Shown here piece after piece: positions 8,974 to 16,879 of a stretch of 64,000 nucleotides of DNA. The translations under genes were made by a program, and so were the position numbers. Source of the DNA: Gammaproteobacteria bacterium (GTDB lineage: Bacteria > Pseudomonadota > Gammaproteobacteria > Steroidobacterales > Steroidobacteraceae); assembly GCA_018970145.1 (NCBI GenBank), contig JAGWWY010000009.1, positions 30,947-94,946 of the forward strand. The letters run 5' to 3'. How positions within the stretch are numbered: position 1 is the first letter of the stretch; each line of letters begins with the position of its first letter. Below the pieces are notes generated by a model that saw only the letters and a list, made by a program, of their open reading frames with translations, was not told where the DNA came from and did not search any database.

Positions 8974-9618
8974 ATGGGTCGAAAACGTGAAGCGGTAGCC
9001 GCAGACCAAGACGTCGTTGGTTGGCAAGCGCAAAAAAGTGCGGCAACGCGTAATCTCATCGTCGAGGCTGCTATCAAGTGTTTCGTGGAACTTGGCTACT
9101 CGAGCACGACAACTACCGTGATCGCCGCCAAGGCCGGGCTTTCGCGTGGTGCGATGCTGCATCACTTCCCGTCCAAGATCGACATCGTCAGAGCGGCCGT
9201 CTCCCACCTGCACGCCAAGCGTCTCAAGGCGTTTCGTCGAGCGGCACAACGAAATCCCGTTGAGGGCGATCGTATTCGCGCAAACCTCGACGCCTATTGG
9301 CAACATGTTCGGCACCCGATGTTCGTCGCGTTTTTCGAGTTGGTTGTCGCTGCGAGAACGGATCCGGAGTTGGCAGAAATTCTTCGTCCAGCTCAGGAAG
9401 CCTTCGAGGACGAATGGCATCGCACCGCGCGCGAGGTCTTCACCGACTGGCAAACCGACGATGAGACTTTTGATGTCGCACTCGATCTCACTCGGTATGT
9501 TCTTGAGGGCATGGCGATCAGCTTTCTCGTCCACAAAGAGACGGAACGCGATCGGCGCGTTGTCGATTATTTAGAACAAAAGCTGCGCGAATTGCGTGAT
9601 AGCCACCGTCATCGCTGA
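8974..9618 (+). CDS. TetR family transcriptional regulator
   Basis: A 214-residue regulator with a TetR-type helix-turn-helix at about residues 24-70 (FVELGYSSTTTTVIAAKAG, then SRGAMLHHFPSK). The C-terminal ligand domain, residues 80-200, is not recognisable by family. GGGAGAG lies just upstream of the ATG. It is divergent from the operon starting at 8797, with an inverted repeat between them, so local repression relieved by a pathway metabolite is the simplest model. Its 3' end overlaps the convergent NTF2-like gene by ten bases. Confidence 0.9.
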   Translation: MGRKREAVAADQDVVGWQAQKSAATRNLIVEAAIKCFVELGYSSTTTTVIAAKAGLSRGAMLHHFPSKIDIVRAAVSHLHAKRLKAFRRAAQRNPVEGDRIRANLDAYWQHVRHPMFVAFFELVVAARTDPELAEILRPAQEAFEDEWHRTAREVFTDWQTDDETFDVALDLTRYVLEGMAISFLVHKETERDRRVVDYLEQKLRELRDSHRHR

Positions 9619-10160
9619 GGAAACTGCCGATAATAGTCTTGCCACGTGCTCGAAGCTTCGGGGAAATCCGCCGGGAGTGGCTCGAGATAGGCCCGATTTC
9701 GATCCCGCTGTCCGAGGCTTCGAGGGTATTCGTCGGGAGACAAATAATAGAAAAAGTGCAGCGTGCGTCGCGCGAAGCGCCAACGATCTTCCTCGAGACG
9801 GTAATCGTCTTCGTAGCGTAGAGCTGCCAACAGTGCAACACCGTTGCGAACAACCTCCGCGTGCGAGTTCACCCAGCCGTGGGCTGCATCGGGATTCAGC
9901 GGATCGAACTCGACGACGGCGTCGTGAGTGAAGTGGTTACTAGGCCCCAAAACCGCGAACCTGCGATGAAATTGGTCCACGATCGCCTCGCGACCTCGCG
10001 CAGCGATTTTGCCGTCGACCGATTCGAAACGGCCGTCCTGCGTGAATAGCAGGGGAATACCGACAATGTCGCGTTGATCGACCAGTCGGCAGTAGTTCGC
10101 TACCAGCAGACGGATCGATTCCCGATCTTCGAGACGACGAATTCTTTGCTCTAACTGCAT
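9609..10160 (-). CDS. NTF2-like (SnoaL-type) protein
   Basis: About 183 residues from the ATG at 10160. The N-terminal helix RLEDRESIRLLVANYCRLVDQRD, then the TQDGRFES and REAIVDQFHRRF segments, are typical of SnoaL-like NTF2 folds in aromatic and polyketide degradation. These act as cyclases, isomerases or dehydratases, or as accessory beta subunits. No convincing catalytic pair can be assigned. Its start lies only about six bases from the possible start of the divergent MaoC-like gene, leaving almost no room for a promoter. An upstream in-frame alternative at 10193 would overlap that gene. Confidence 0.75.
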   Translation of the reverse strand: MQLEQRIRRLEDRESIRLLVANYCRLVDQRDIVGIPLLFTQDGRFESVDGKIAARGREAIVDQFHRRFAVLGPSNHFTHDAVVEFDPLNPDAAHGWVNSHAEVVRNGVALLAALRYEDDYRLEEDRWRFARRTLHFFYYLSPDEYPRSLGQRDRNRAYLEPLPADFPEASSTWQDYYRQFPQR

Positions 10161-10166
10161 GGGGTG

Positions 10167-10646
10167 ATGTCCGTGACCAACATGACCAATCAACTGCGTT
10201 ATTTTGAAGATTTACACGAGGGCGAACAGGCCGAGTCGCGCGAGGCTGTCGTGGACTTCGACGAAATGCTCGACTTCGGGCGCCGTTACGATCCGCAATA
10301 TTTCCATACCGACCCCGAGGCCGCCAAGGCATCGCCGTTTGGTGAGGTTATCGCATCCGGACTTTACACCTGTGTGTTCTGGCGTAGGCTCGATCACGAG
10401 ATCAGCGCTGATCTGGCGTGGATTTGCGGCGTCGCGTGGAAGGACACCCGCTGGCACAAGGCTGTGCGAGGTGGCGATCGCCTGCGCGCGCGCTGGGTCT
10501 GTCGCTCAAAACGCCTCTCGGCTTCGGATCCGACTCGAGGCATCGTCGAGATGGGCTACTCACTTGTGGATGCACACGGTTCAACCGTGTTTTCCTGTAT
10601 CAGCGTCAACCTAATGGCGCGAAAGCCTGATACACCCCCTAACTAG
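10167..10646 (+). CDS. MaoC-like hot-dog (R)-hydratase/dehydratase
   Basis: About 159 residues. The hydratase motif region FGRRYDPQYFHTDPEAA, then SPFGEVIASGLYTC, matches MaoC-like enoyl-CoA hydratases (Asp and His within YDPQYFHTD). This implies hydration of an enoyl-CoA or dehydration of a hydroxyacyl-CoA. The exact start is uncertain: ATG at 10167, GTG at 10173 and ATG at 10182 are all possible, and the last best fits the MTNQLRYFEDL beginning of the domain. Its 3' end overlaps the convergent Rieske ferredoxin gene by four bases. Confidence 0.8.
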   Translation: MSVTNMTNQLRYFEDLHEGEQAESREAVVDFDEMLDFGRRYDPQYFHTDPEAAKASPFGEVIASGLYTCVFWRRLDHEISADLAWICGVAWKDTRWHKAVRGGDRLRARWVCRSKRLSASDPTRGIVEMGYSLVDAHGSTVFSCISVNLMARKPDTPPN

Positions 10647-10963
10647 GCCGGTAATGCCACTTCGATCATCCCTTGCTCATTTACGCGAGTGTTGAAGGCT
10701 TGTAGCGGCGTGTTGGCAGGTGCGCCAAGCACTGCGCCGGAACGACAGTCGAACGAGGCGCCATGCAGGGGGCAGATCAAACGGTTGCCGCGCAATCTGC
10801 CTTCGTGCATCAAGGCGAAGGCATGAGAACAAATACCATCGAGGGCGAAAATGCCGTCCTTCGTTCGGCAAACGACCAGTTGACGGCCGGCGATTTCGAG
10901 ACCGTGTTTATGCCCTTCCGCGAGATCTTTCAGCGCGATCGCGGCATGCCACAGCACCGTCAT
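10643..10963 (-). CDS. Rieske-type 2Fe-2S ferredoxin (oxygenase electron donor)
   Basis: A 106-residue Rieske ferredoxin. The cluster ligands are in CSHAF (C45, H47) and CPLHG (C64, H67), and the length is normal for a ring-hydroxylating dioxygenase ferredoxin. It would pass electrons from a reductase to an oxygenase such as the one at 5109-6491. It starts immediately after the stop of the enoyl-CoA hydratase gene, so the two are co-transcribed. No ferredoxin reductase is found here. NirD-like roles are less likely because nitrite reductase genes are absent. Confidence 0.88.
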   Translation of the reverse strand: MTVLWHAAIALKDLAEGHKHGLEIAGRQLVVCRTKDGIFALDGICSHAFALMHEGRLRGNRLICPLHGASFDCRSGAVLGAPANTPLQAFNTRVNEQGMIEVALPA

Positions 10964-11755
10964 CTACCGCCCCTTGAACTCGGCTGCGCGCTTGCCCGCA
11001 AAGGCGGCAAATCCTTCCTTGGCGTCCGTCGTGTCTGCGGCGAGACTCGCCATCGACCGCGACTCGAGCGCCAACTGCTGTTCGAGCGCATTGCTGTAGG
11101 TGTCGGCGAGCAATCGCTTCACCTCGCCGTGAGCGCGGGTGGCGCCGGCAGCGAGGGTGGTGGCGATCTCGGTCGTGGTGGAGATCAGCTCGGCATCCGG
11201 CACGACGCGGGTGACGATGCCGCGTTGGCAAGCGTCGCTTGCGGTGAGCACGGGATTCAGCAGCATTAATTCTTTGGCTCTCTGCAAGCCGACCAGTCGC
11301 GGTAAAAAATACGAGCCACCGCCATCGGCCGACATGCCGATACGAGTGTACGCGAGAGTGAATTTGGCAGATTCGGCCGCCACCACCACATCCCCGGAGA
11401 TGGCGAGACTGAAGCCGGCACCCGCTGCCGTGCCGTTGATCGCGGTGATCAGCGGCGCATCCATGCGCGCAAAGCGCGACACCGCCGCATGCAGCGGTGC
11501 GGTGATGCGCCGCAACAGTTCAGGAGCGCCATCACCGGCATTGGCAAACGACTGCACATCCCCGCCACCGCTGAAAAAGCGTCCTTTGCCGGTCAGCACG
11601 ACTGCCCGTATCTCCGGGTTGCCGTCGCAGCGGATGGCTGCCGCGAGCAATTCCTCCGCCATCTCCGCGCTTACCGTATTGGCAGTCTCCGGGCGTGCGA
11701 GCGTGATGAAGGCGATCTGCTTTTCAACTCGAAATTCGATAGTGGTAAAGGACAT
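10964..11755 (-). CDS. Enoyl-CoA hydratase/isomerase family protein
   Basis: A 263-residue crotonase-fold protein. The oxyanion-hole segments are FSGGGDVQSFANAG and ITAINGTAAGAGFSLAISGD. GMSADGGGSYFLPRLVG lies where the two glutamates of true hydratases are expected, but Asp/Gly stand there. This pattern is closer to crotonase-family isomerases or hydrolases than to classical hydratase. It is followed directly by the Rieske ferredoxin gene and preceded by a TetR gene 15 bases upstream on the same strand. It probably takes part in side-chain or ring-opened acyl-CoA breakdown. Confidence 0.88.
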   Translation of the reverse strand: MSFTTIEFRVEKQIAFITLARPETANTVSAEMAEELLAAAIRCDGNPEIRAVVLTGKGRFFSGGGDVQSFANAGDGAPELLRRITAPLHAAVSRFARMDAPLITAINGTAAGAGFSLAISGDVVVAAESAKFTLAYTRIGMSADGGGSYFLPRLVGLQRAKELMLLNPVLTASDACQRGIVTRVVPDAELISTTTEIATTLAAGATRAHGEVKRLLADTYSNALEQQLALESRSMASLAADTTDAKEGFAAFAGKRAAEFKGR

Positions 11756-11770
11756 GCGGTGACTCCTGAA

Positions 11771-12400
11771 TTAACGCGGGGCAAGGCCCAACTCGAAGAT
11801 ATCCAGTACGCGCGTGGCGATTTCACTCGGCGTTAGCGCATCGTTAGCGCGGTGCCAGTGCGCGATCCAGTTAAGTGACCCAGCCAACGCGAATGCGGTC
11901 ATTTTTTGATCGCAGGGGCGAATCGATCCGTCCTCGACGCCTTGCTGGATCAAGCGCCGCAGCCCGCGGTCGACCTGGGTTTTCAATTGCTTGATTTGGC
12001 GGCTCATCGTCTCGCTAAGGCCTTCTTCCTCGAGGCGTACCATGCACCAGCCGAAATCGCCCGTGACCGCGATGGCGTACTGCGAGGCGACGGTCATGAG
12101 TCGCTCACGACCAGAGCCGCCTTGGGTTTCGGCGGCGCGAAAACCCGAAAGAATTTCGTCGACCCCTTGGCGAAAGCATTCGAACAAAAGTTCTTCTTTG
12201 CTGGCGACGTAGCTGTAGATCGTTGGCTTGGTGACATTGAGTGCTTGGGCCAGATCGTCGAGCGAGGTGTTGTGATAGCCCCTCGCTGAGAATGCCCGAG
12301 CGGCTGCGCGGATGACGGCATTACGTTTCCCGTCGCGCTCAGCGGAACGAATCGAGGTGCCGCTCCAAGGGCCGGAGTTGGCGCGAGAGGTAGCCTTCAT
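11771..12400 (-). CDS. TetR family transcriptional regulator next to icmF
   Basis: About 209 residues from the ATG at 12400. The helix-turn-helix is FSARGYHNTSLDDLAQALNV, then TKPTIYSYVASKEELL, followed by an all-helical TetR_C domain. A longer reading frame extends into the divergent icmF gene and is rejected. It lies upstream of the crotonase and ferredoxin genes on the same strand and faces icmF across 73 bases with an inverted repeat. It may regulate both directions, probably in response to an acyl-CoA. Confidence 0.88.
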   Translation of the reverse strand: MKATSRANSGPWSGTSIRSAERDGKRNAVIRAAARAFSARGYHNTSLDDLAQALNVTKPTIYSYVASKEELLFECFRQGVDEILSGFRAAETQGGSGRERLMTVASQYAIAVTGDFGWCMVRLEEEGLSETMSRQIKQLKTQVDRGLRRLIQQGVEDGSIRPCDQKMTAFALAGSLNWIAHWHRANDALTPSEIATRVLDIFELGLAPR

Positions 12401-12409
12401 ACGGCGAGT

Positions 12410-12435
12410 GTACTTTATCCGACGGTAAACAGTAC
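12410..12435. promoter_or_regulatory. Candidate operator between tetR and icmF
   Basis: GTACT (12410-12414) and AGTAC (12431-12435) form an inverted repeat in the 73-base divergent gap. A second pair, ACTTTA (12412-12417) and TAAAGT (12448-12453), overlaps it. A TACTAT at 12433-12438 could be a -10 box toward icmF. Arms are short, so this is suggestive only. Confidence 0.35.
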
Positions 12436-12473
12436 TATACCCACAAGTAAAGTCACGCCTCGGAATATTGATC

Positions 12474-15400
12474 ATGAGCGACCTTGCCACGATTCGTGAA
12501 TCGGGACCAAGCGACGACGACGCTGAGCGCGGCACCGTGCAGACGCCGTTGCGTTTCGTTACGGCGGCCTCTTTATTTGACGGGCACGACGCGGCCATCA
12601 ACATGATTCGCCGCTTGCTGCAATCGCAGGGCGCTGAAGTCGTCCACTTGGGACATAACCGTTCGGTCGCCGATATCGTTCGGGCGGCGATCGAGGAGGA
12701 TGCTGACGGTATTGCGGTCAGCTCCTACCAAGGCGGGCACAACGAATATTTTGCGTACATGGTCGACATGTTGCGCGAGCGGGGCTGCGAGCACATTCGA
12801 GTCGTCGTCGGCGGTGGCGGCACGATCGCGCCCCATGAAATTTTGGCACTCGAGGCGCACGGCATCGAAAAAATCTATACGCCAGAGGACGGCCGCACCT
12901 TGGGGCTGGTCGGCATGATTGCCGATGTCATTCGTCGAGTGGGTGCGAGCACCCGCCCGGCCTACCGGCTCGGCACCTTCACGGCTGACGATCATCGACA
13001 ACTCGGACGGACGATTTCGGTTCTCGAGCGATCCGTGCGAGATGCAGAGCCCGCGGTGGTCGATGATTTGCGCGCTAATGTTCTCGCAGCGATTGCGAGC
13101 AGCACGCGCCGCGCGCCGGTGATCGGTCTCACCGGCACCGGCGGGGCCGGCAAAAGCTCGTTGAACGACGAGCTCATCCAGCGCTTCGTGCGCCACTTCC
13201 CGGATGCGCGTATCGCGGTCGTTGCAGTTGATCCCACCCGTCGTCGCTCCGGCGGCGCGTTGCTCGGTGATCGAATCCGCATGAATAGTCTGGCTGCGCC
13301 CCACGTCTACATGCGATCGCTCGCCACGCGTCGTCGTAATCTGGCCACCTCGGCCGTCCTGAAAGACGTCATTGCGCTCTATCAGCTGGCCGGTTTTGAT
13401 TTGATCATCGTGGAGACTGCCGGTATCGGACAAAGCGATACCGAGGTGATCGATTTAGTCGATTTGCCGATCTACGTGATGACGAGCGAATACGGTGCCG
13501 CCTCGCAGCTCGAGAAAATCGACATGCTCGATTTTGCCGAGATGGTCGTTCTCAATAAATTCGAGCGTCGTGGTGCAGAGGATGCGCTGCGAGATGTGAA
13601 AAAACAGTGGCGCCGCAATCACCCCGATCAGTGGCATGCGTCGGACGAGGATATCCCGGTCTATCCCACCATCGCCTCGCGCTTCAACGACCCCGGTGTC
13701 AACAAGCTGTTTGCTGCGATCTGCGCACGGCTCGATGGCAAAGGTATTAGTGCGCGCCCGTGGCGCGTCGAGAACCCCGGTCCGACGACTTTCACTTCTC
13801 GCGATCCACTGATCCCGGGCTCGCGTGTGCGCTACCTCGCAGAGATCGCCGAGGGTGGTCGTAAGGCTGACGCCACGATCGAGCGACTCGCTGCAGCGGC
13901 CAGCCGTGCCTACGCTCTATACGAGAGTCTGCGGGTCTTGGGGGATGCGGAGTTGCCCACGTTGGCGCGGCCGTTTGCTACAACGTCAAGCAGCGCCGAT
14001 GCCGGGCTCTCGCGTCTGCGAGTCGAGTACAACGCAGCGTTGGAGGCCATCGGGCCCGAAGGGCTTGGTGAGTTGCGCGCTTGGTCGTCGCGTGTCGCGG
14101 CCGTGACGGATGAGCACTACGTGTACTCGGTTCGTGGTAAGGACGTCGCCGGGGAGAACTATGTCGAGACGCTGAGCCACAACCGAATTCCGAAGTTGCT
14201 GGCGCCCAAGCACAAAGACTGGGGTGACATTCTGCGTTTCGTTCTTCGAGAGAATCTACCCGGTGCGTATCCTTATACCGCGGGTGTGTACCCCTATCGT
14301 CGCGAACAGGAGGACCCCATCCGCATGTTTGCCGGTGAGGGCAGCCCGGAGAGAACCAACCGGCGCTTCCATTATTTGGCGCGTGGGCAGAGCGCAACTC
14401 GTCTCTCAACGGCATTCGATTCGACGACACTCTACGGCGAGGATCCGGACACCCGACCTGATATTTATGGCCGCACCGGCAACTCGGGTGTCTCGATCGC
14501 GACGCTCGATGACATGAAAAAACTGTACTCGGGTTTCGACCTGTGCGCGCCCACAACCTCAGTATCGATGACCATCAATGGTCCGGCGCCGATGCTGCTT
14601 GCCATGTTCATGAATACGGCGATCGATCAGCAGGTCGAGCGTCACCTCAAGCAGGCGGGACGCTGGGGCGAGGTGCAGCGGTACCTTGAGCAGAGAAACA
14701 TCAAACAGGACAGACAGACACAGCCGGTTTATCGCGGTGAACTACCCGAAGGACATGATGGGTCTGGTCTTGGCTTACTGGGCGTGTGTGGTGAGGAATT
14801 GGTCGGTGTCGCGTTGTCTTCGGAGGAGTACGCCAAGATCCGTTCGAGCACGTTGTCGCAGGTGCGCGGAACAGTGCAAGCGGACATTCTCAAGGAAGAC
14901 CAAGCGCAGAATACCTGCATCTTCTCGACGGAATTCGCGCTGCGCATGATGGGTGATGTGCAGCAGTTCTTCATCGACAACGGCGTTCGGAATTTCTACT
15001 CAGTCTCGATTTCTGGGTATCACATCGCCGAGGCGGGAGCGAACCCAATTAGCCAGTTGGCGTTCACGCTCTCTAACGGTTTCACGATCGTCGAGTACTA
15101 CCTCTCGCGTGGGATGAAGATCGACGACTTCGCTCCCAATCTGTCTTTCTTCTTCTCGAACGGTATGGATGCGGAATACGCTGTGATTGGCCGCGTCGCG
15201 CGACGAATCTGGGCGCGAGCCATGCGCGAGCGCTATGGCGCTGCGCCGCGCAGCCAAATGATGAAGTATCACATCCAGACCTCGGGCCGATCGTTGCATG
15301 CGAGAGAGATCCAGTTCAACGATACCCGTACGACGCTACAAGCCATGTATGCTTTGTTCGATAACTGCAACTCGTTGCACACCAACGCTTATGACGAGGC

Positions 15401-15968
15401 ATTGACGACGCCGACCGAGGAGAGTGTGCGGCGCGCCGTTGCGATTCAGTTGATCATCAATCGCGAGTTGGGTCTCAATAAAAATCACAATCCATGGGCT
15501 GGGTCGCTACTGATCGACTATCTCACCGACATGGTCGAAGAGGCCGTTTACAAAGAATTCGAGTCGATCAGCGAACGTGGTGGTGTCTTGGGGGCCATGG
15601 AGACGATGTACCAGCGCGGCAAGATTCAGGAAGAGAGTCTCTACTACGAGACCCTCAAGCACGACGGTCGCTTGCCCATCATTGGCGTCAATACGTTTCT
15701 CTCAGAAAACGATGCCTCTGCCGAGCACGCCACGGTCGAGTTGATTCGGTCAACTGAAGAAGAAAAGCAGGGGCAAGTTAGTGCAGTGAAAGCCTTTCAG
15801 CTGCGCAACTGCGGCGGCTCACCTGAAGTATTGAGTCGCTTGCAGAGTGTGGCGGCGGCAGGGGAGAACATTTTTGCCTCGTTGATGGATGCGGTGCGCT
15901 ACGCATCGCTCGGGCAAATCAGCCATGCGTTGTATGCAGTAGGCGGTCGCTTCCGGCGCAACGTATGA
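12474..15968 (+). CDS. icmF: Fused isobutyryl-CoA mutase IcmF (B12 domain, GTPase chaperone, mutase)
   Basis: About 1164 residues in the IcmF order. The N-terminal cobalamin-binding domain (26-155) has the axial-ligand motif FDGHDAA (H38). The MeaI-type G-protein chaperone has Walker A GTGGAGKSS near 221 and NKFE as base-recognition motif. The C-terminal mutase TIM barrel includes YPYTAGVYPYRRE, QTSGRSLHAREIQFND and LHTNAYDEA. It interconverts isobutyryl-CoA and butyryl-CoA with adenosylcobalamin; some relatives act on isovaleryl- or pivalyl-CoA. The ATG at 12474 is preferred over the TTG two codons earlier. It links branched-chain acyl-CoA to beta-oxidation. The last 50 bases overlap the convergent cobalamin-binding-type gene. 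Confidence 0.95.
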   Translation: MSDLATIRESGPSDDDAERGTVQTPLRFVTAASLFDGHDAAINMIRRLLQSQGAEVVHLGHNRSVADIVRAAIEEDADGIAVSSYQGGHNEYFAYMVDMLRERGCEHIRVVVGGGGTIAPHEILALEAHGIEKIYTPEDGRTLGLVGMIADVIRRVGASTRPAYRLGTFTADDHRQLGRTISVLERSVRDAEPAVVDDLRANVLAAIASSTRRAPVIGLTGTGGAGKSSLNDELIQRFVRHFPDARIAVVAVDPTRRRSGGALLGDRIRMNSLAAPHVYMRSLATRRRNLATSAVLKDVIALYQLAGFDLIIVETAGIGQSDTEVIDLVDLPIYVMTSEYGAASQLEKIDMLDFAEMVVLNKFERRGAEDALRDVKKQWRRNHPDQWHASDEDIPVYPTIASRFNDPGVNKLFAAICARLDGKGISARPWRVENPGPTTFTSRDPLIPGSRVRYLAEIAEGGRKADATIERLAAAASRAYALYESLRVLGDAELPTLARPFATTSSSADAGLSRLRVEYNAALEAIGPEGLGELRAWSSRVAAVTDEHYVYSVRGKDVAGENYVETLSHNRIPKLLAPKHKDWGDILRFVLRENLPGAYPYTAGVYPYRREQEDPIRMFAGEGSPERTNRRFHYLARGQSATRLSTAFDSTTLYGEDPDTRPDIYGRTGNSGVSIATLDDMKKLYSGFDLCAPTTSVSMTINGPAPMLLAMFMNTAIDQQVERHLKQAGRWGEVQRYLEQRNIKQDRQTQPVYRGELPEGHDGSGLGLLGVCGEELVGVALSSEEYAKIRSSTLSQVRGTVQADILKEDQAQNTCIFSTEFALRMMGDVQQFFIDNGVRNFYSVSISGYHIAEAGANPISQLAFTLSNGFTIVEYYLSRGMKIDDFAPNLSFFFSNGMDAEYAVIGRVARRIWARAMRERYGAAPRSQMMKYHIQTSGRSLHAREIQFNDTRTTLQAMYALFDNCNSLHTNAYDEALTTPTEESVRRAVAIQLIINRELGLNKNHNPWAGSLLIDYLTDMVEEAVYKEFESISERGGVLGAMETMYQRGKIQEESLYYETLKHDGRLPIIGVNTFLSENDASAEHATVELIRSTEEEKQGQVSAVKAFQLRNCGGSPEVLSRLQSVAAAGENIFASLMDAVRYASLGQISHALYAVGGRFRRNV

Positions 15969-16827
15969 AGTCGGCGAGGTAGTCGATTCCGGCGATGGCG
16001 CGCGAGCCGTACCACGAGACCATCTCTCCATCGATCAGTTCGACCGGGACCCCGGGCAACGCCGCGAGGATCTCCGCCAGATGTTTCTCGCGGAAAGGAA
16101 ACGGTTCGCTGCTCAGAAGCACGCGGTCAATCGCGCCCTGGCACTGGGATAATTGCAGCGATGGGTAGCGTCTTGCGTCGTTTTCAGGCTGCCACGTGAC
16201 CCAGCCAAACAAGGCGAGCATCCGTGAGATGTAGGTATCACGCGAGACTGTCATCCAGGGATCGCGCCAAATCAAATACAGCACCGACTCTGTTGCTTTA
16301 TTTGAGATCGCCCTGCAGTGGTGATCGCGACGCGTGCGATAGGCCGCGCACAGCGACTCGGCTTGGTGCTCGCAGCGGAAAATAGCGCCGAGCAGCCGAA
16401 ATAAAGCGAGATTATCGTCTGGCCCCCGCGGATGCGTGACAACTACCGCCGGGACGAACTGGCTGAGCTCGTCGACCGTTTCGCGTCGATTCTCGTCGAT
16501 GTTGACGATGAGATGCGTAGGCTCAAGTCGACGAATCGCCTCGATATCGACATCTTTGGTTCCGCCGATCTTCGGAATGGCACGAACGATGTCGCGTGGA
16601 TGGATGCAAAAGCCTGTGCGTCCGACGAGTTGCTTGCCGAGTCCGAGATCACAGAGTAGTTCGGTGATGCTAGGCACTAGCGAGACGATGCGACTCGGTC
16701 CAGAGGCGGGAAGATGCAGGTTGCCGAAATCATCTTGAATCACCACAAGATGGTGCCACTTTCCAAGCGCGGCTCCAACGTAGTTGTCGTTACCTCGAGG
16801 CAGACTTTCTTTATAAGACTCTTCCAT
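15919..16827 (-). CDS. BtuF-like helical-backbone metal/cobalamin receptor
   Basis: About 302 residues of the cobalamin/iron periplasmic-binding fold: RIVSLVPSITELLCDLGLG, then LVGRTGFCIHP, KIGGTKDVDIEAIRRLEPTHLIVN, and a C-terminal GSRAIAGIDYLADFI. No secretion signal is visible, as in many proteins of this type that lack ABC partners. The start is unsure: the first 30 residues of the ATG reading look non-family and no good Shine-Dalgarno is seen, so a start near 16743 is possible. Lying tail-to-tail with the B12-dependent mutase makes a corrinoid-related role plausible but unproven. Confidence 0.78.
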   Translation of the reverse strand: MEESYKESLPRGNDNYVGAALGKWHHLVVIQDDFGNLHLPASGPSRIVSLVPSITELLCDLGLGKQLVGRTGFCIHPRDIVRAIPKIGGTKDVDIEAIRRLEPTHLIVNIDENRRETVDELSQFVPAVVVTHPRGPDDNLALFRLLGAIFRCEHQAESLCAAYRTRRDHHCRAISNKATESVLYLIWRDPWMTVSRDTYISRMLALFGWVTWQPENDARRYPSLQLSQCQGAIDRVLLSSEPFPFREKHLAEILAALPGVPVELIDGEMVSWYGSRAIAGIDYLADFIRCAGSDRLLHTTHG

Positions 16828-16879
16828 GGGACATCGGTCCCGGGCACACTCGGTAGGTGAGCCAAACGGGGGGAGACCG

